From positions 7,501 through 71,500 of the forward strand of contig JAWQFJ010012262.1 of assembly GCA_034096865.1 (NCBI GenBank): DNA of 64,000 nucleotides, in the 5' to 3' direction. Each line of letters opens with the position of its first letter. Position 1 is the stretch's first letter. The notes beneath the pieces are model-generated. The model saw only the letters and a program-made list of their open reading frames with translations, searched no databases and was not told the origin of the DNA. This DNA comes from Theodoxus fluviatilis (taxonomy: Eukaryota > Mollusca > Gastropoda > Cycloneritida > Neritidae). Positions 43,912 through 54,109 of this stretch are shown here, in pieces. The translations under genes were made by a program, and so were the position numbers.

Positions 43912-44829
43912 ATGGAAGGCATCGAGGAAATGAAGAAAGCCCTGGCGGACATGCAGGCGGAGATGAACAGACTGAGAAAGGAGAAAGAGATTGTTATTGT
44001 GGATAGAGAGAGTAGAAAGATTAGTCACTTTACTGGTTCATTTGAAGGTGTCAGTGTTAGAGAATTTGTAGCAGAGATTAAAGCTGCTTTTGATTGCAGG
44101 AACTTCACAGAAGAGCAGAAGATTGATTCCATCAGGGCTCACATTTCCAAGAGTGTTAGAGACGAGATTCAATGCTGCCCACCCACTACACAGAAGAGTG
44201 CCGCCCTCATCTTACAGGCTCTGGAGGACACGTTTGGTGACAGGCGATGCGTCAGTGAACTCCTCGGACAATTCTACAATGTGAAGCAACGGGAAACGGA
44301 AACTGTCCGAGCATACTCCCACCGACTGAAACGGGCCTTTGATGCTCTGCAAGAGCGGCAGAGAGTGCTGAAGACAACACCCGTCGAAACGACGCTTCTT
44401 CGAGACCACTTCATCAACCAGCTTAGCAGCACCTTGTTGCGGAAGAAGCTGAAGGAGAGCGTCTTTCTGAAGCCCGAAACCGACTTCTACGACATAAGGG
44501 AGGCTGCCATCCACTTGGCAGAAGATGATGAGGAGAGGGGAGAGGCACAGTCCTTTGCTGTCCAGAGGGATGGAGTAGCTCAGTTGGCGGAGTCCCTGCA
44601 GAGAGTAGAAAGGGGCATCACTGAGCTTTGCCAACGTGTAGAGGTGTTAGAGCGAGGAGCACGCGGCCGGCCACTGACACCCGGATTTGCTACCGCTGCA
44701 AGAAACCGGGGCACCTCGCGAGAAACTGCACTCAGGGAAACGGGCGGGACCAGTAGGCAAGGGTCAGCCTACTGGGGAAGAGGCGGAGGACCCACGGGAT
44801 CAGATCGTCGGGGCTATTCCTGTGTGTGA
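43912..44829 (+). pseudogene. Gypsy-type gag (capsid region), frameshifted at the zinc knuckle
   Basis: A 305-codon frame opens with a coiled-coil-like stretch, then KISHFTGSFEGVSVREFVAE, RAHISKSVRDEIQCC, LQALEDTFGDRRCVSELLGQ and FYNVKQRETETVRAYSHRLK, the alpha-helical capsid pattern of Retrotrans_gag. The CCHC zinc knuckle CYRCKKPGHLARNC starts at 44688 in a different frame, so the end of the annotated frame is out of register and one frameshift lies just before it. Gag packages element RNA. The well-kept capsid suggests modest age. Confidence 0.85.
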
Positions 44830-44935
44830 GTGCGTCGTGAAAGGGAAGAAGCTCGTAGGGCTGGTGGATACAGGCTCCCAGGTCTCGTTAATGTCTGAGA
44901 AGACATATCGAGAAAAGTTCCAGCGTCATGTGTGA
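44795..44935 (+). pseudogene. Gypsy aspartic protease fragment
   Basis: The frame gives CECVVKGKKLVGLVDTGSQV and SLMSEKTYREKF. LVDTGS is the catalytic site of the retroelement protease. The second half of the protease and the whole reverse transcriptase are missing: the sequence jumps into RNase H at about 44930. Confidence 0.85.
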
Positions 44936-45341
44936 GCCAATTTTGCTTGTCCCTGACCCAAATCGTCCTTTTTTGCTCATGACTGATGCAAGTGACATTT
45001 GCATGGGATCAGTGCTCATGCAAGTAGATCAATTGGACGTAAGGCATCCGATCCCCTACTTCTCTCGAAAATTTTTGAATTATCAAAGACGATACTCCAC
45101 GACAGAGAAGGAAGCCTCGAGTCTGGTGACTTCACTGCAGCACTTTGAGGTGTACTGCAAACATCCTCTCCACCCAGTCACTGTCTTCACTGATCACAAT
45201 CCTTTAATCTTTCTGAGGAGTGTGAAGAGCAAGAATCAGAGATTGCTCAGGTGGAGTTTTATCTTGCAAGAGTTTGACTTGATTGTGAAGCATGTGCCTG
45301 GCAAACAGAATGTGATTGCTGACTGTCTATCTAGAGTCTAG
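44928..45341 (+). pseudogene. Gypsy RNase H domain
   Basis: The frame gives PFLLMTDASDICMGSVLMQ, IPYFSRKFLNYQRRYSTTEK (with the EKE pattern), VFTDHNPLIFL and LIVKHVPGKQNVIADCLSRV, then a stop. This is the RNase H of gypsy pol. It is intact over 137 codons but fused by deletion to the protease. After the stop only about 80 bp separate it from the polypurine tract, so no integrase follows. Confidence 0.88.
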
Positions 45342-45420
45342 AATTCAAGACAAGAAAGAACTGTGGTTCCTCCTTTCCTTTTTCCTGAGAATATAGAAAC
45401 CCTTATTATTAGATGTTTTT

Positions 45421-45433
45421 AAGGGGAGAGGAA
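45421..45433 (+). promoter_or_regulatory. Polypurine tract of the gypsy element
   Basis: AAGGGGAGAGGAA lies immediately before TGTTACA, the start of the LTR, as expected for the plus-strand primer of reverse transcription. Confidence 0.8.
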
Positions 45434-45846
45434 TGTTACAGAAGTAGAATCCAATGTTAGTGGCGACTGATAATTTGGAGAGTTGACCCCCTCTGGAGGG
45501 AATGCAGGTGGTCAGCCGAAAATTAATGAAACAATAGGAGAGAGAGAGACAGACAGAAAGACTTGATGGTGAAATGATAGGAGACGCAGAGGACTGCTCC
45601 AGGGAGAAGGTGCCATTGTCCATTGTTAAGTCATCATCGCTGGGACAATAAGTTCACCGAGACAGAGTTTTGGGACTGTCTGGCGCCGCCTCACGCGGAC
45701 GGCTGATGACAGTCGGTGATAACGAGGGACGGTGAAGTTATAGCAGGGAGAAACGAGCCAGTCAAGCAGTTTAGGCTCTGGATCTCAGACAAGCGAGATC
45801 TATTCCACTCCCGTCCACGCCTGGCGGTTACCGGAGGCGAAGCAGT
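45434..45846 (+). mobile_element. LTR of the gypsy-type element, copy 2 (3' part lost)
   Basis: Begins TGTTACAGAAGTAGAATCC and matches the LTR at 37132 through the CGCCTGGCGGTTAC block. It then ends abruptly at GGCGAAGCAG, where unrelated sequence follows. One 24-bp stretch present in the first copy is missing (near 45652). Confidence 0.85.
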
Positions 45847-48800
45847 CTAGTTTCCTTTTCATTTCTTCTTGTATTTTTGTTTTGAACTCTGACGAGACTG
45901 ATATGAATTCGACCTGTTTACCTCCTATTTCCTTGACATAGTTTGCCGGCCTGACTTTGTGACTGACGATCCCCAACTGACGGTTTTTACTTATTGGGTC
46001 CTGATGTGTTTGGCTCTGACATTTGACTATGTTTTTCCTCCTTATGTTGCTACTGCTAACTGCTATCCTTTGAAGTACACAGTTGTGCAACCACGGTTTT
46101 TAATGTTGAACACGCACACAATATGGATAATTACTTAACTTTCCTTCAGCCATTTTTATTTAGTGACGTCATCATCACTGCTTCATGACATTTTGCATCA
46201 CATGAATGGAAAGAAATGAGGAAAACAACGGGTAAATCGGGCGACCGAATTTTCAGATATGTGGGGGCCATCTGCCATGAAACATTGGTTGCCCTTTCTT
46301 CAGAGTAGTTAGGCCTCACAGTGTGCAGTAATGGAAAGTAAAAGTGTAATTATAAGAGTTCTTGCAACTCTAATTGTCTATGCCACTAGCTAATTTACTA
46401 CCTGTCGCAAGATAGCGACGAATGGGTGATTAACTGGTATGAATGAAGGGTGTACGGGTTGCGCTGTAGCGTTAAGCATAGGAGATAGGGGCTTGCTTCA
46501 TCGTTATAAATAGAATCTCGTTAGGCGGGAAACTGGTGCGCAATGCGGCATTTGGGGTTTACACATTTCTTAACACGGGTCTGTAATAGTGCAAAACGAA
46601 GTTGAGTGATGATTGGGAGATGGGCCGAGCGCGCGAAATCGGCGAGGCCTGATTGGAGATTAGTCACGTGTCAAGGGTCGAGCTCGATTCTGATTGCGTG
46701 CGGTCAAGGGAGACGACGACCATCAGCGGGCGGGAGCGGCTGCTGCCGCGGCCGCTGCCGCATTAGGCGGCCAGGCGAAGTCCGGTTCACTTCAGAAAGT
46801 TTATCTCGGCTGAGATAAGAAGAAGGCTAGCTTTGGATTATTGTGATTCGGTTCTGGAGGTGTCACAGCCCGAGGTTTGGGGTAAGGAGAAATTTCGGTT
46901 CATTCGTTTTCGCCTCGTTTGGGAAAATTATGACTGTTAGGATAGGAGTGAGAAGAGAGACATGCCGGTGTGCTTAAATTTGTGTTTAAATTGAACTTAT
47001 TCTTAGGGAGGAGTAAGGTTAAAAGCCCTATCTATGTAAATTATTAAATGTAATTCCATTCTAGTGAGAGGATGGTCATTTAAATGGGATTTTTCTCATT
47101 GACGGTGCGGGGGAAAGATTCTCTGAGAAGTTGTGGTTAAGTCGGTCGTCTTGGTCGAGTAAATTCTATGTGAGGATTTGTCGTGGAGGAAATAGAGGCT
47201 TAGTAGTGGGTCCTTATATGTTTCAGGCTTAATTTAGAGGGTCCCTGTTTCGCGGATGGTGTACCGTGGAGCTGATGTCCGTGGATGGTGTTGGGATGGT
47301 CCGCAGCCATCTACTGATAGAGTTTTTCCCCAAAACTCTGTGTCGACGCTGGGTGGTGTGCCTGCGTCCGCCTGAACAGTCTTCCTTTGCACGGAGTGTG
47401 CGACTTTCCTCAACGGTGGGGAAATACTAGGCTGCAAGTACTTTTACTTTGCGTAGTGTGGTTCACTACAAACTTTGTCCTTTCTCCAAGTCGAGGTAGT
47501 AGGAGACGGCAGAGAGGCTCGGAGAGAGTGTATGTGTCTGACTCTATGATGAGGTGTGGAAAGTGCCTTTGAGTACAGACGTTGTCCGACTCTATTGTTA
47601 AGGTGTGGAAATTGCCTTTGAGTGTGGACGTTTGTCTAACCCTATTTGTTAAGGTGTGGTTGTGCCTTTGGGTGTAGACGTGAATGGATTCTTAGGAATT
47701 CTGATAGGGTGGTCAGACGCTAGCGTCCTTCTCTTGCAGAGGGCAGTGAGGGGCGCAGCTTTGGGCGGCTAGTGAATAAGCGCCGAGTACTGTGTGGAAG
47801 ATAAATTGGTTCGATAGACTTGGACGAAGTCATCCACGCAGTGACTGTATGAACTGACCGTTGGATAGCCCTATGTGTATTGAAATTGACTTTTCAAGAA
47901 CTGACTGTGTGAAGCTGTGTGCTATTGTCAGTAACCTCTATCAGGATAGGCAGGGTTTTGCCTATTAGTGCCACTGTGTGAGAGCGCGGGAGCGCTATCT
48001 ACCCTGACGACTACGAGAGAGCGGCCTTCTCTTCAGTTTTGGATTGAACCGTGTGTGTGTCAGGACAGTAATTCAACTTAGGGGAAAAGTTAGAATTCTG
48101 GGTAGGAGGGTGGTTTTAATTATAAGGTGAAGTTGTGTGTGAGTGGCCTGAGACCACTCCAGGAACAGAGTCTGGACTGCAAGGGTAAGGATATGCCTTG
48201 CTATCTGTTTTTCTTCACTCATTCATTTGTTTCAGCAGTCTAGCGTTTGAGGCGCGTGTGATTGGCTGGAGAGTGAAGGTGTGTGCAAGCGGAGGGAGGA
48301 TTGGAATGCCGTGGTTGTTATTGTACGCGTGACGTCAGCCTGGGGTGAGTTTGGTGCGAGGTCACAGTTTGAGTGACAGGTCGAGTGGAGTGAAAGGGGT
48401 GTGGCTTCAGAGGCCACTGGTATTCTAGCAAATTGCTATAACTCCTTAGGTATTCTTTAACTTCACATAGGGGAGAAGTGAAATATTTGTAGTTGGAATT
48501 CTTTATGAACTTGGTGTTCTTTTCTTGAATTATTCTTGAATTTATTCCAGTTACTGGTTTGGGCTGTGAAGAGTGCAGATGCTCTACTGCTTGTCCAGGA
48601 TGAGGTGGAGTTAGCTTTGACCCGTTTGGGGTCGCTTTATCTTTACCTGGGAGTAGATAGGAGTGTTTATGCTTGCAGCAGTTTGAGCATTAGTGTACTG
48701 AGAAGTTTACACAGTCTTGTGAGAGGGGATTATCTGGTTTAATTGTCTTGTGAGAGGGGACACTTTCCTTGGACTGCCCAGTGAAGGTGGGCAAGTCCCT

Positions 48801-49054
48801 ACAATTACTAATTTGGAAGTTTGGAGTGGGGAGAGTTTATTCAGAAGGGGGGTTTGAGTAATTCTGAATATCATTGTTTTAATTAACGTTTTAAAGTTAA
48901 TCGTCCAGGGAAGGACTTAGGCTACTTCTATTTGGCATTGGAGTGAGCTGAGATTTTTGGGGAATAGGAGTGTCATGTATATCTCTTTGGTAAAAGGGGA
49001 TGTTCTAGTTTTGAGAGGAGAGCCTGAATGAATGGTTGAAAGTGGGATGCGCCA
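45847..49054. other. Unassigned DNA, including a CpG-rich patch
   Basis: About 3.2 kb with no recognised gene. Positions 46600-46830 are CpG-rich. A 70-codon frame there is open but featureless. Three diverged copies of a roughly 60-bp unit (AAGGTGTGGAAATTGCCTTT-like) lie at 47535-47690. The TG-rich style resembles 29.7-31.4 kb and 33.4-34.6 kb, hinting at old LTR-like repeats. Confidence 0.35.
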
Positions 49055-49343
49055 TTAACTCATTCGCGGCGCGTAGCCTCATATGAGGCTACGCGCCGAA
49101 CATAGTCGTTAGCGGCGCGTAGCCTCAATAGAGGCTACCACATTAGCATATTTTTGCCCGCTTGCAACAAGGAAAATATGGTATAGGGAACTAGTCTAGT
49201 CTTGAATTCGTCTCTGTACTATGGTTTGCCAGCTTTAGATCCACACAAAGATCTTTCCCGGCCAGACCATAAATTTTATCAGCAATGCACTGCGAGGCAT
49301 GAAGTAAACAGCGATGGCGGCGTAGGGTCGATTGCAGCGCGAG

Positions 49344-49547
49344 ATGGATGAACGAGTGGAAATTGCTATAGAGGAGGGTTCTGATGCTGAAGTGGATGCT
49401 TTGTATGAGATAGGAACTGATGTAGATCATCCCTTTCATGATGATGATGATAGTGGTGATTTTCCTCTCGCTAATGACGAGGTATCAGACAGCGAGGATG
49501 AGAGCAAAGTTGTCAATGTGGCTGAAACGAGGTCGAGCTCGCCATAA
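49344..49547 (+). pseudogene. Acidic N-terminal remnant of a piggyBac transposase
   Basis: A 67-codon frame reads MDERVEIAIEEGSDAEVD, then DDDDSGDFPLANDEVSDSE and stops. Acid-rich N termini of this kind precede the catalytic domain in PGBD-type transposases (the piggyBac ORF at 61.7 kb has one). The position inside TTAA-flanked ends supports this. Half of it is repeated in the 213-bp duplication. Confidence 0.5.
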
Positions 49548-50289
49548 GCTGCTCTGTAGTTCATTGTAGGCTCATATTGGTTGTAACTCGGGACTAATAT
49601 ACACAATCATCAAAAAATTTCTCCAGTGTGTTTTTGTGATGATCCCTTTCATGATGATGATGATATTAGTGATTTTCCTCTCGCTAATGATGAGGTATCA
49701 GAGCGAGGATGAAACTACGTCGAACTCGCCATCAGCTGCTCGGTAGTTCATTGTAGGCTCATATTGGTTGTAACTCAGGACTAATACACACAATCAACAC
49801 AAAATTTCTCCAGTGTGTTTTTGTGCCATGTTTTGAAGTTCACTTTTTTTTTTAGAGCTCTAGACCAAGAAACAAGCAGTGGGCACTATGAGAAAGAGAG
49901 CTGGGTCAAGGACCTATTTTTTTCAAAATAGTGACTCTACTTACTTTCATGGCAAGTGTAGTGTTTTCTTAGCTTGTGTTACATAACCGTCCCCTTGATT
50001 TTTCTGAACTAGGGGTATGAATTAAATTTTCTTCCAGATTAGGAACGGCTATGAACCTTAATAATTCACTTGGCTCAATAATTGATTATATGCCTCATGC
50101 CATGCACAAAATCACTAACAAACAAAGGTAATTCTGAACAAAACTATTTCTTTAATGTATAATAAAGATATTCCAACTAGCAATATAAATGTACCACTAC
50201 TAATGGTTAATAAACACAATGAATCAATCTACTAATGGATTCAATTGGTTGCAACCACGAAAATAAAGAAACAGAGTTCAGTCTTCGAA

Positions 50290-50935
50290 TTTTCACTTTT
50301 CAGTTAATGTTCATCATTGAGGAGAGGGTTTCCTTCACGAAAGTTCAGTTCGTTGGTTTAAAGTTCTTTTCACATTCACAGGGGGGATGAGGACAGAGAG
50401 AGAGAACAGGTGCAAATCTACTCATCCATTTTTGTTGTATGGTGGCAGACTTGTTGCGGAGGGCATGGTCGAATCTCTCCACATTGAAACTTCTGCACAC
50501 ATTGCCGGGAAGGGTCGCTTCGCCTCCTGTAACCGCCAGGCGTGGACGGGAGTGGAATAGATCTCACTTCTCTGAGATCCAGAGCCGAACTGACTTGCGA
50601 GTTTCTCTCTGCTGTCCACCGTCCCTCGTTATCACCGGCTGTCATCAGCCATCCGTGTGAGGCAGCGTGAGGCGGCGCCAGACCTTCCGAAAAACTCCGT
50701 CTCTGTGAACCCTCGAGGAAGGGTCAGGCCCAGCGATGATGACTTAACAATAGACAATGCTTCTCTCTCCCTGGAGCAGTCCTCCGCATCTCCTATTGTT
50801 TCACCATCAAGTCTTTCCTTCTCTCTCTCTCCTGTTGCTTAATTAATTTTGGGCTGACCACCGGCATTCTCTCCAGAACGGGTCAACTCTCCAAATTATC
50901 AAACACCACTAACATAAGATTCTACATCTGTAACA
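50290..50935 (-). mobile_element. Solo LTR of the gypsy-type element, copy 3
   Basis: On the - strand it begins TGTTACAGATGTAGAATC and carries the GGCGGTTAC and CCCTCTCCTCAATGATGAAC blocks of the LTR at 37132. It is the most complete match at the LTR's 3' side. It lies within the piggyBac-type element, so it inserted after that element. The far end could not be fixed and no target duplication was confirmed. Confidence 0.8.
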
Positions 50936-51106
50936 GCTTGACAAAGTGCAGCATTTGGCTAGTTTTGGCAAATAAAGACCTTTCTAGCCATACCACGTTT
51001 AGCTTTGTAGCTACAGTATTTATTTTACGATTTTTCAAACTTGGTCCATTTTCCTGCGATTCCAGGGGACAGACGCACTAGAAATTCTGCGCCTTGAATG
51101 AGTTAA

Positions 51107-51715
51107 GACTTTTGGAATTGTTTCCTGTTTCTGACATTCCTTGGTGGAGTGGAGTGAAGGTGTTTTGAGGCATTACAGTGTTGGCCTGTCGCGTGCCCGG
51201 GAACGTGGACAGAGCCTCCTGTAACTGATGTTTTTCTTCATGTGTTTTAGGGATTGTGAATCACCTTGTTGAGGGTGATTGTTGTTGTGGGCTTGTTGTG
51301 TGTTTTCTTAGATTTGACTTCCACAGTGGGAGCACCTTGCCACCGTGTTCTCGCAGGGAGATTGATTGTTGATTACTTTTCTCATTTTTGACCCTTGTTG
51401 TTGATCACCGCCCCGTGCAGTGGTCTGAGGGGACTTGTGTTTGATTAAAACTTTGTTTATTTTATTCCCTGAGTCAGTGGTCATTCTTCACTTGTTCCAT
51501 CTGTTTATTGTTTGTGGTGTTCCCCAAGGCGTGGTGGTTAAGTTTAGATGTAAACTTTGTATATCAAATTGCTTCTCTCCCTTAAGGCGACTACGTCGTC
51601 CTGTGGGACTGAGAGTGTTGTATCGTAAAACAACATATAGCATTAGATAATACGCGACACTACCAGTAAATTCAGCTTCCACAGTGCTTACTGTGACACT
51701 GACCATTCTCTGGTT
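51107..51715. other. Unassigned DNA
   Basis: Continuation of the TG-rich DNA that precedes the piggyBac-type element; removing that element joins the two flanks at TTAA. No coding feature recognised. Confidence 0.35.
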
Positions 51716-51719
51716 GGTA

Positions 51720-52135
51720 GCAAGGTGCGTTTACAACCCAAGCGCATACATCATTCTAAACAGAAAGGACGCCCACGAATAAATGCAGACAGGACGGCCA
51801 TTCCTGACGCATGCGAGCGCTTTGCCAACCTTGTAGAAGAGGCCCTACAGGAGTGCCCCACAAACAGCGCCGAAGAGAGATGGAACCACATCTGTGACGC
51901 CATTTACAACTCCGCCATGGAAGCCTTCGGCAAGCGGGAAAGGCAAAGCCAAGACTGGTTTGAGGCCGGAATTGCTGAACTTGAACCAGCAATAGCAGCG
52001 AAGCGAACAACGCTGCTGAACTACAAGAGAGAACCCTCGAGAAGACCCTCACCGCACTCAAGAAGGCCAGAAATGACGCCCAACCCATAGCCCAGCGCAG
52101 TGCCAATGACTACTGGCTGAATCTCTGCCAGAGTG
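51720..52135 (+). pseudogene. Non-LTR retrotransposon ORF2 linker between endonuclease and RT
   Basis: The frame gives RERQSQDWFEAGIAELEPAI, AAKRTTLLNYKRE and, after a frameshift near 52035, KKARNDAQPIAQRSANDYWL. This is the conserved linker of a family common in fish and mollusc genomes, where it sits between the APE endonuclease and the RT. Both flanking domains are missing, so it is a small fragment. Confidence 0.7.
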
Positions 52136-52139
52136 TTCT

Positions 52140-52458
52140 TGCCTTCATAAGGGCAAGATAGTTTTTTGTCTTGATCTTTTCGTTCCTTTTTTTTGCACCC
52201 TTTTTATCCTTTTTTTGTACCCCTTATCCATCATCCCTTTATTCATTCTCTCTCTCAGGACTTTTCTTTCTCCTCTCTTATTCCTTCTTTCTTTACTCCA
52301 GCCTGTGGTGGGAGTTCTGGTTACGCCAGCGATCAGTATTCCCTTCATGAGCACTTGTCTTCTTCTTCCCCTTCTCCCTCTCATTCCTGCCTCTTGACCT
52401 TCACACACTCATCATTCTATCAGCTGTCTTGTTTATTTGTGTCAATTATTAGTGTTCA
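52140..52458. other. T/C-rich unassigned DNA
   Basis: Low-complexity pyrimidine-rich sequence; nothing coding. Confidence 0.5.
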
Positions 52459-52826
52459 GGGCCCATGACCAGAGCGGCGAGTTATTTTAACCCCGATTTG
52501 TCTCTAAACCCCGGTTAGCTATTGCGAGGTTAGGTGCTAGGTTAAATCCCCATCCACGAAGCGAAAATAACGCGGGGTTAGCTAAATCTTGGTCTCGTCA
52601 ACTCAGACGACCTTGACCTCATGTACGCATGCACACATTTCTTGTTTGTCATTTCATTGTTTACGTTGTGTTTTCTTCCAGTGACGTGTGTTTTTACGTC
52701 ATTCTTTTTAAACCAGTGTCTGGTTGTTTGACAAGAGGCATGGACCAGAAAGAACGTTTATCCACACAAGGGTTGGGGGGAAAATCGAGTGTTGAAAAGA
52801 TAGATCGCCGTTCTGGATACCGGCCC
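52459..52826. mobile_element. Harbinger-like MITE, about 368 bp
   Basis: The left end GGGCCCATGACCAGAGCGGC and right end (complement of GCCGTTCTGGATACCGGCCC) form imperfect inverted repeats of about 25 bp. The right end also occurs truncated at 21030-21085. GGGCC-starting ends also head the Myb/SANT element at 27799. Target duplications are unclear. Confidence 0.6.
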
Positions 52827-53091
52827 ATGTCTATAAGAAATCGATGCTTTGTGAGTAAAGTTTATCTTTTGTTGAAGGTCCTGAGGCCATTCTAGTTTAA
52901 GATTAATAATTGTTGAGAATTGCTAATTAGTGTCATTGTGACCGTTTCCCTGACCGCGAGTTGAACTTGATCATTCCCTGCCAAGTTTTTAAGAAGGCAG
53001 CACCTATTAGATATACAGTGCTGGGGGCCTTCATTTCCATACTCGGAAAGCCAGTCTCCTTTATTTAAAACAAGAAGGGCAATGCCCATAC

Positions 53092-53917
53092 GACTCACAT
53101 GCTTGACCTTGACCTTTATATGACCTTGACCTTCAGGTGACCTTCAAGGTCAAGGTCAACCAACTAAACCTACCAATGACATCATACACAAAGAAATGCT
53201 TTACACATTTTTCCTACCAAAATACATGTGACCTTGACCCAAGGTCAAGGTCATCCAAGGTCATGCAACACAAAGCTGTTAATTCAAGGCATAGGAAGCA
53301 CAATGGTGCTTATTGGCACTTTCTACCATGAGATATAGTCACTTTTAGTGGTTCACTACCCCATTTTGGTCACATTTCATAAGGGTCAAAGTGACCTTGA
53401 CCTTGATGATATGTGAACAAATGTGTCTCATGATGAAAGTATAACATGTGCCCCACATAATTATTAAGTTTGAAACAGTTATCTTCCATAGTTCAGGGTC
53501 AAGGTCACTTCAAAATATGTATACAATCCAACTTTGAAGAGCTCCTGTGACCTTGACCTTGAAGCAAGGTCAACCAAACTGGTATCAAAAGATAGGGCTT
53601 GCTTTGACCTATATACCACTTGTAGCTGAGGTCGCCATTCTCAATAACGTGGGAGAAAATTGGGAAAATGTGAAAAATGACTGTTTTTGAGACCACATTT
53701 ATGGCTCCTGTGACCTTGACCTTGAAGCAAGGTCAAGTCACTATGTATATTTTTTGAGGCCTTGTCATCATACACCATCACGCCACATTTGGTGTTGATA
53801 GACTTAATAGTCTCCGAGAAAAATCCAACGTTTAAGTTTTTTACGGACGCCCGCCCGCCCGGACGGACGGACGACACGGCTCAGTACATAGACTCACTTT
53901 TGCTTCGCATGTGAGTC
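53092..53917. mobile_element. MITE-like repeat dense in nuclear-receptor half-sites, copy 1
   Basis: Ends GACTCACATGC and GCATGTGAGTC are exact inverted repeats. The interior carries repeated TGACCTTGACCTT and TCAAGGTCA blocks in both orientations. AGGTCA is the nuclear-receptor half-site, and TCAAGGTCA is the extended monomer site of ERR and FTZ-F1/SF-1 type receptors. The right part has CCCGGACGGACGGACGACAC. A 5'-truncated second copy lies at 63237-63619. Confidence 0.8.
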
Positions 53918-54109
53918 AAAAAACCTGAACCCTCTAAAAGTCCGGATAACTGACTAAAAAAAACCCTGAAAAACCTGAAAATTTTCATCCCTGTCTGTGA
54001 TTGAAGAAGAGAATAAATCAGTACGCTCCCATAATGGCTTGTTGCTGCCTCGTACTCGTGTGTGATGCTATACTAATCCATCCTTCGGTGTGGCACCTCT
54101 ACCCATCAG

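Larger units (their letters stand above)
49059..51102. mobile_element. Non-autonomous piggyBac-type element, TTAA target
   Basis: TTAA at 49055-49058 and 51103-51106 flank ends CTCATTCGCGGCGC and the complement of GCGCCTTGAATGAG. The left subterminal region has a perfect 30-bp palindrome (49068-49097; half GGCGCGTAGCCTCAT) and a second, imperfect one after it. A short acidic frame (49344-49547, with EEGSDAEVDALYEIGTD and a DDDD run) resembles a piggyBac N terminus, but the catalytic domain is missing. A 213-bp tandem duplication (49429/49642) and a solo LTR (50290-50935) interrupt it. Confidence 0.8.

Noticed and set aside
46606..46818. CpG-rich frame as a first exon with CpG-island promoter
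   Set aside because: The frame is featureless and the patch is short; no downstream exon found.
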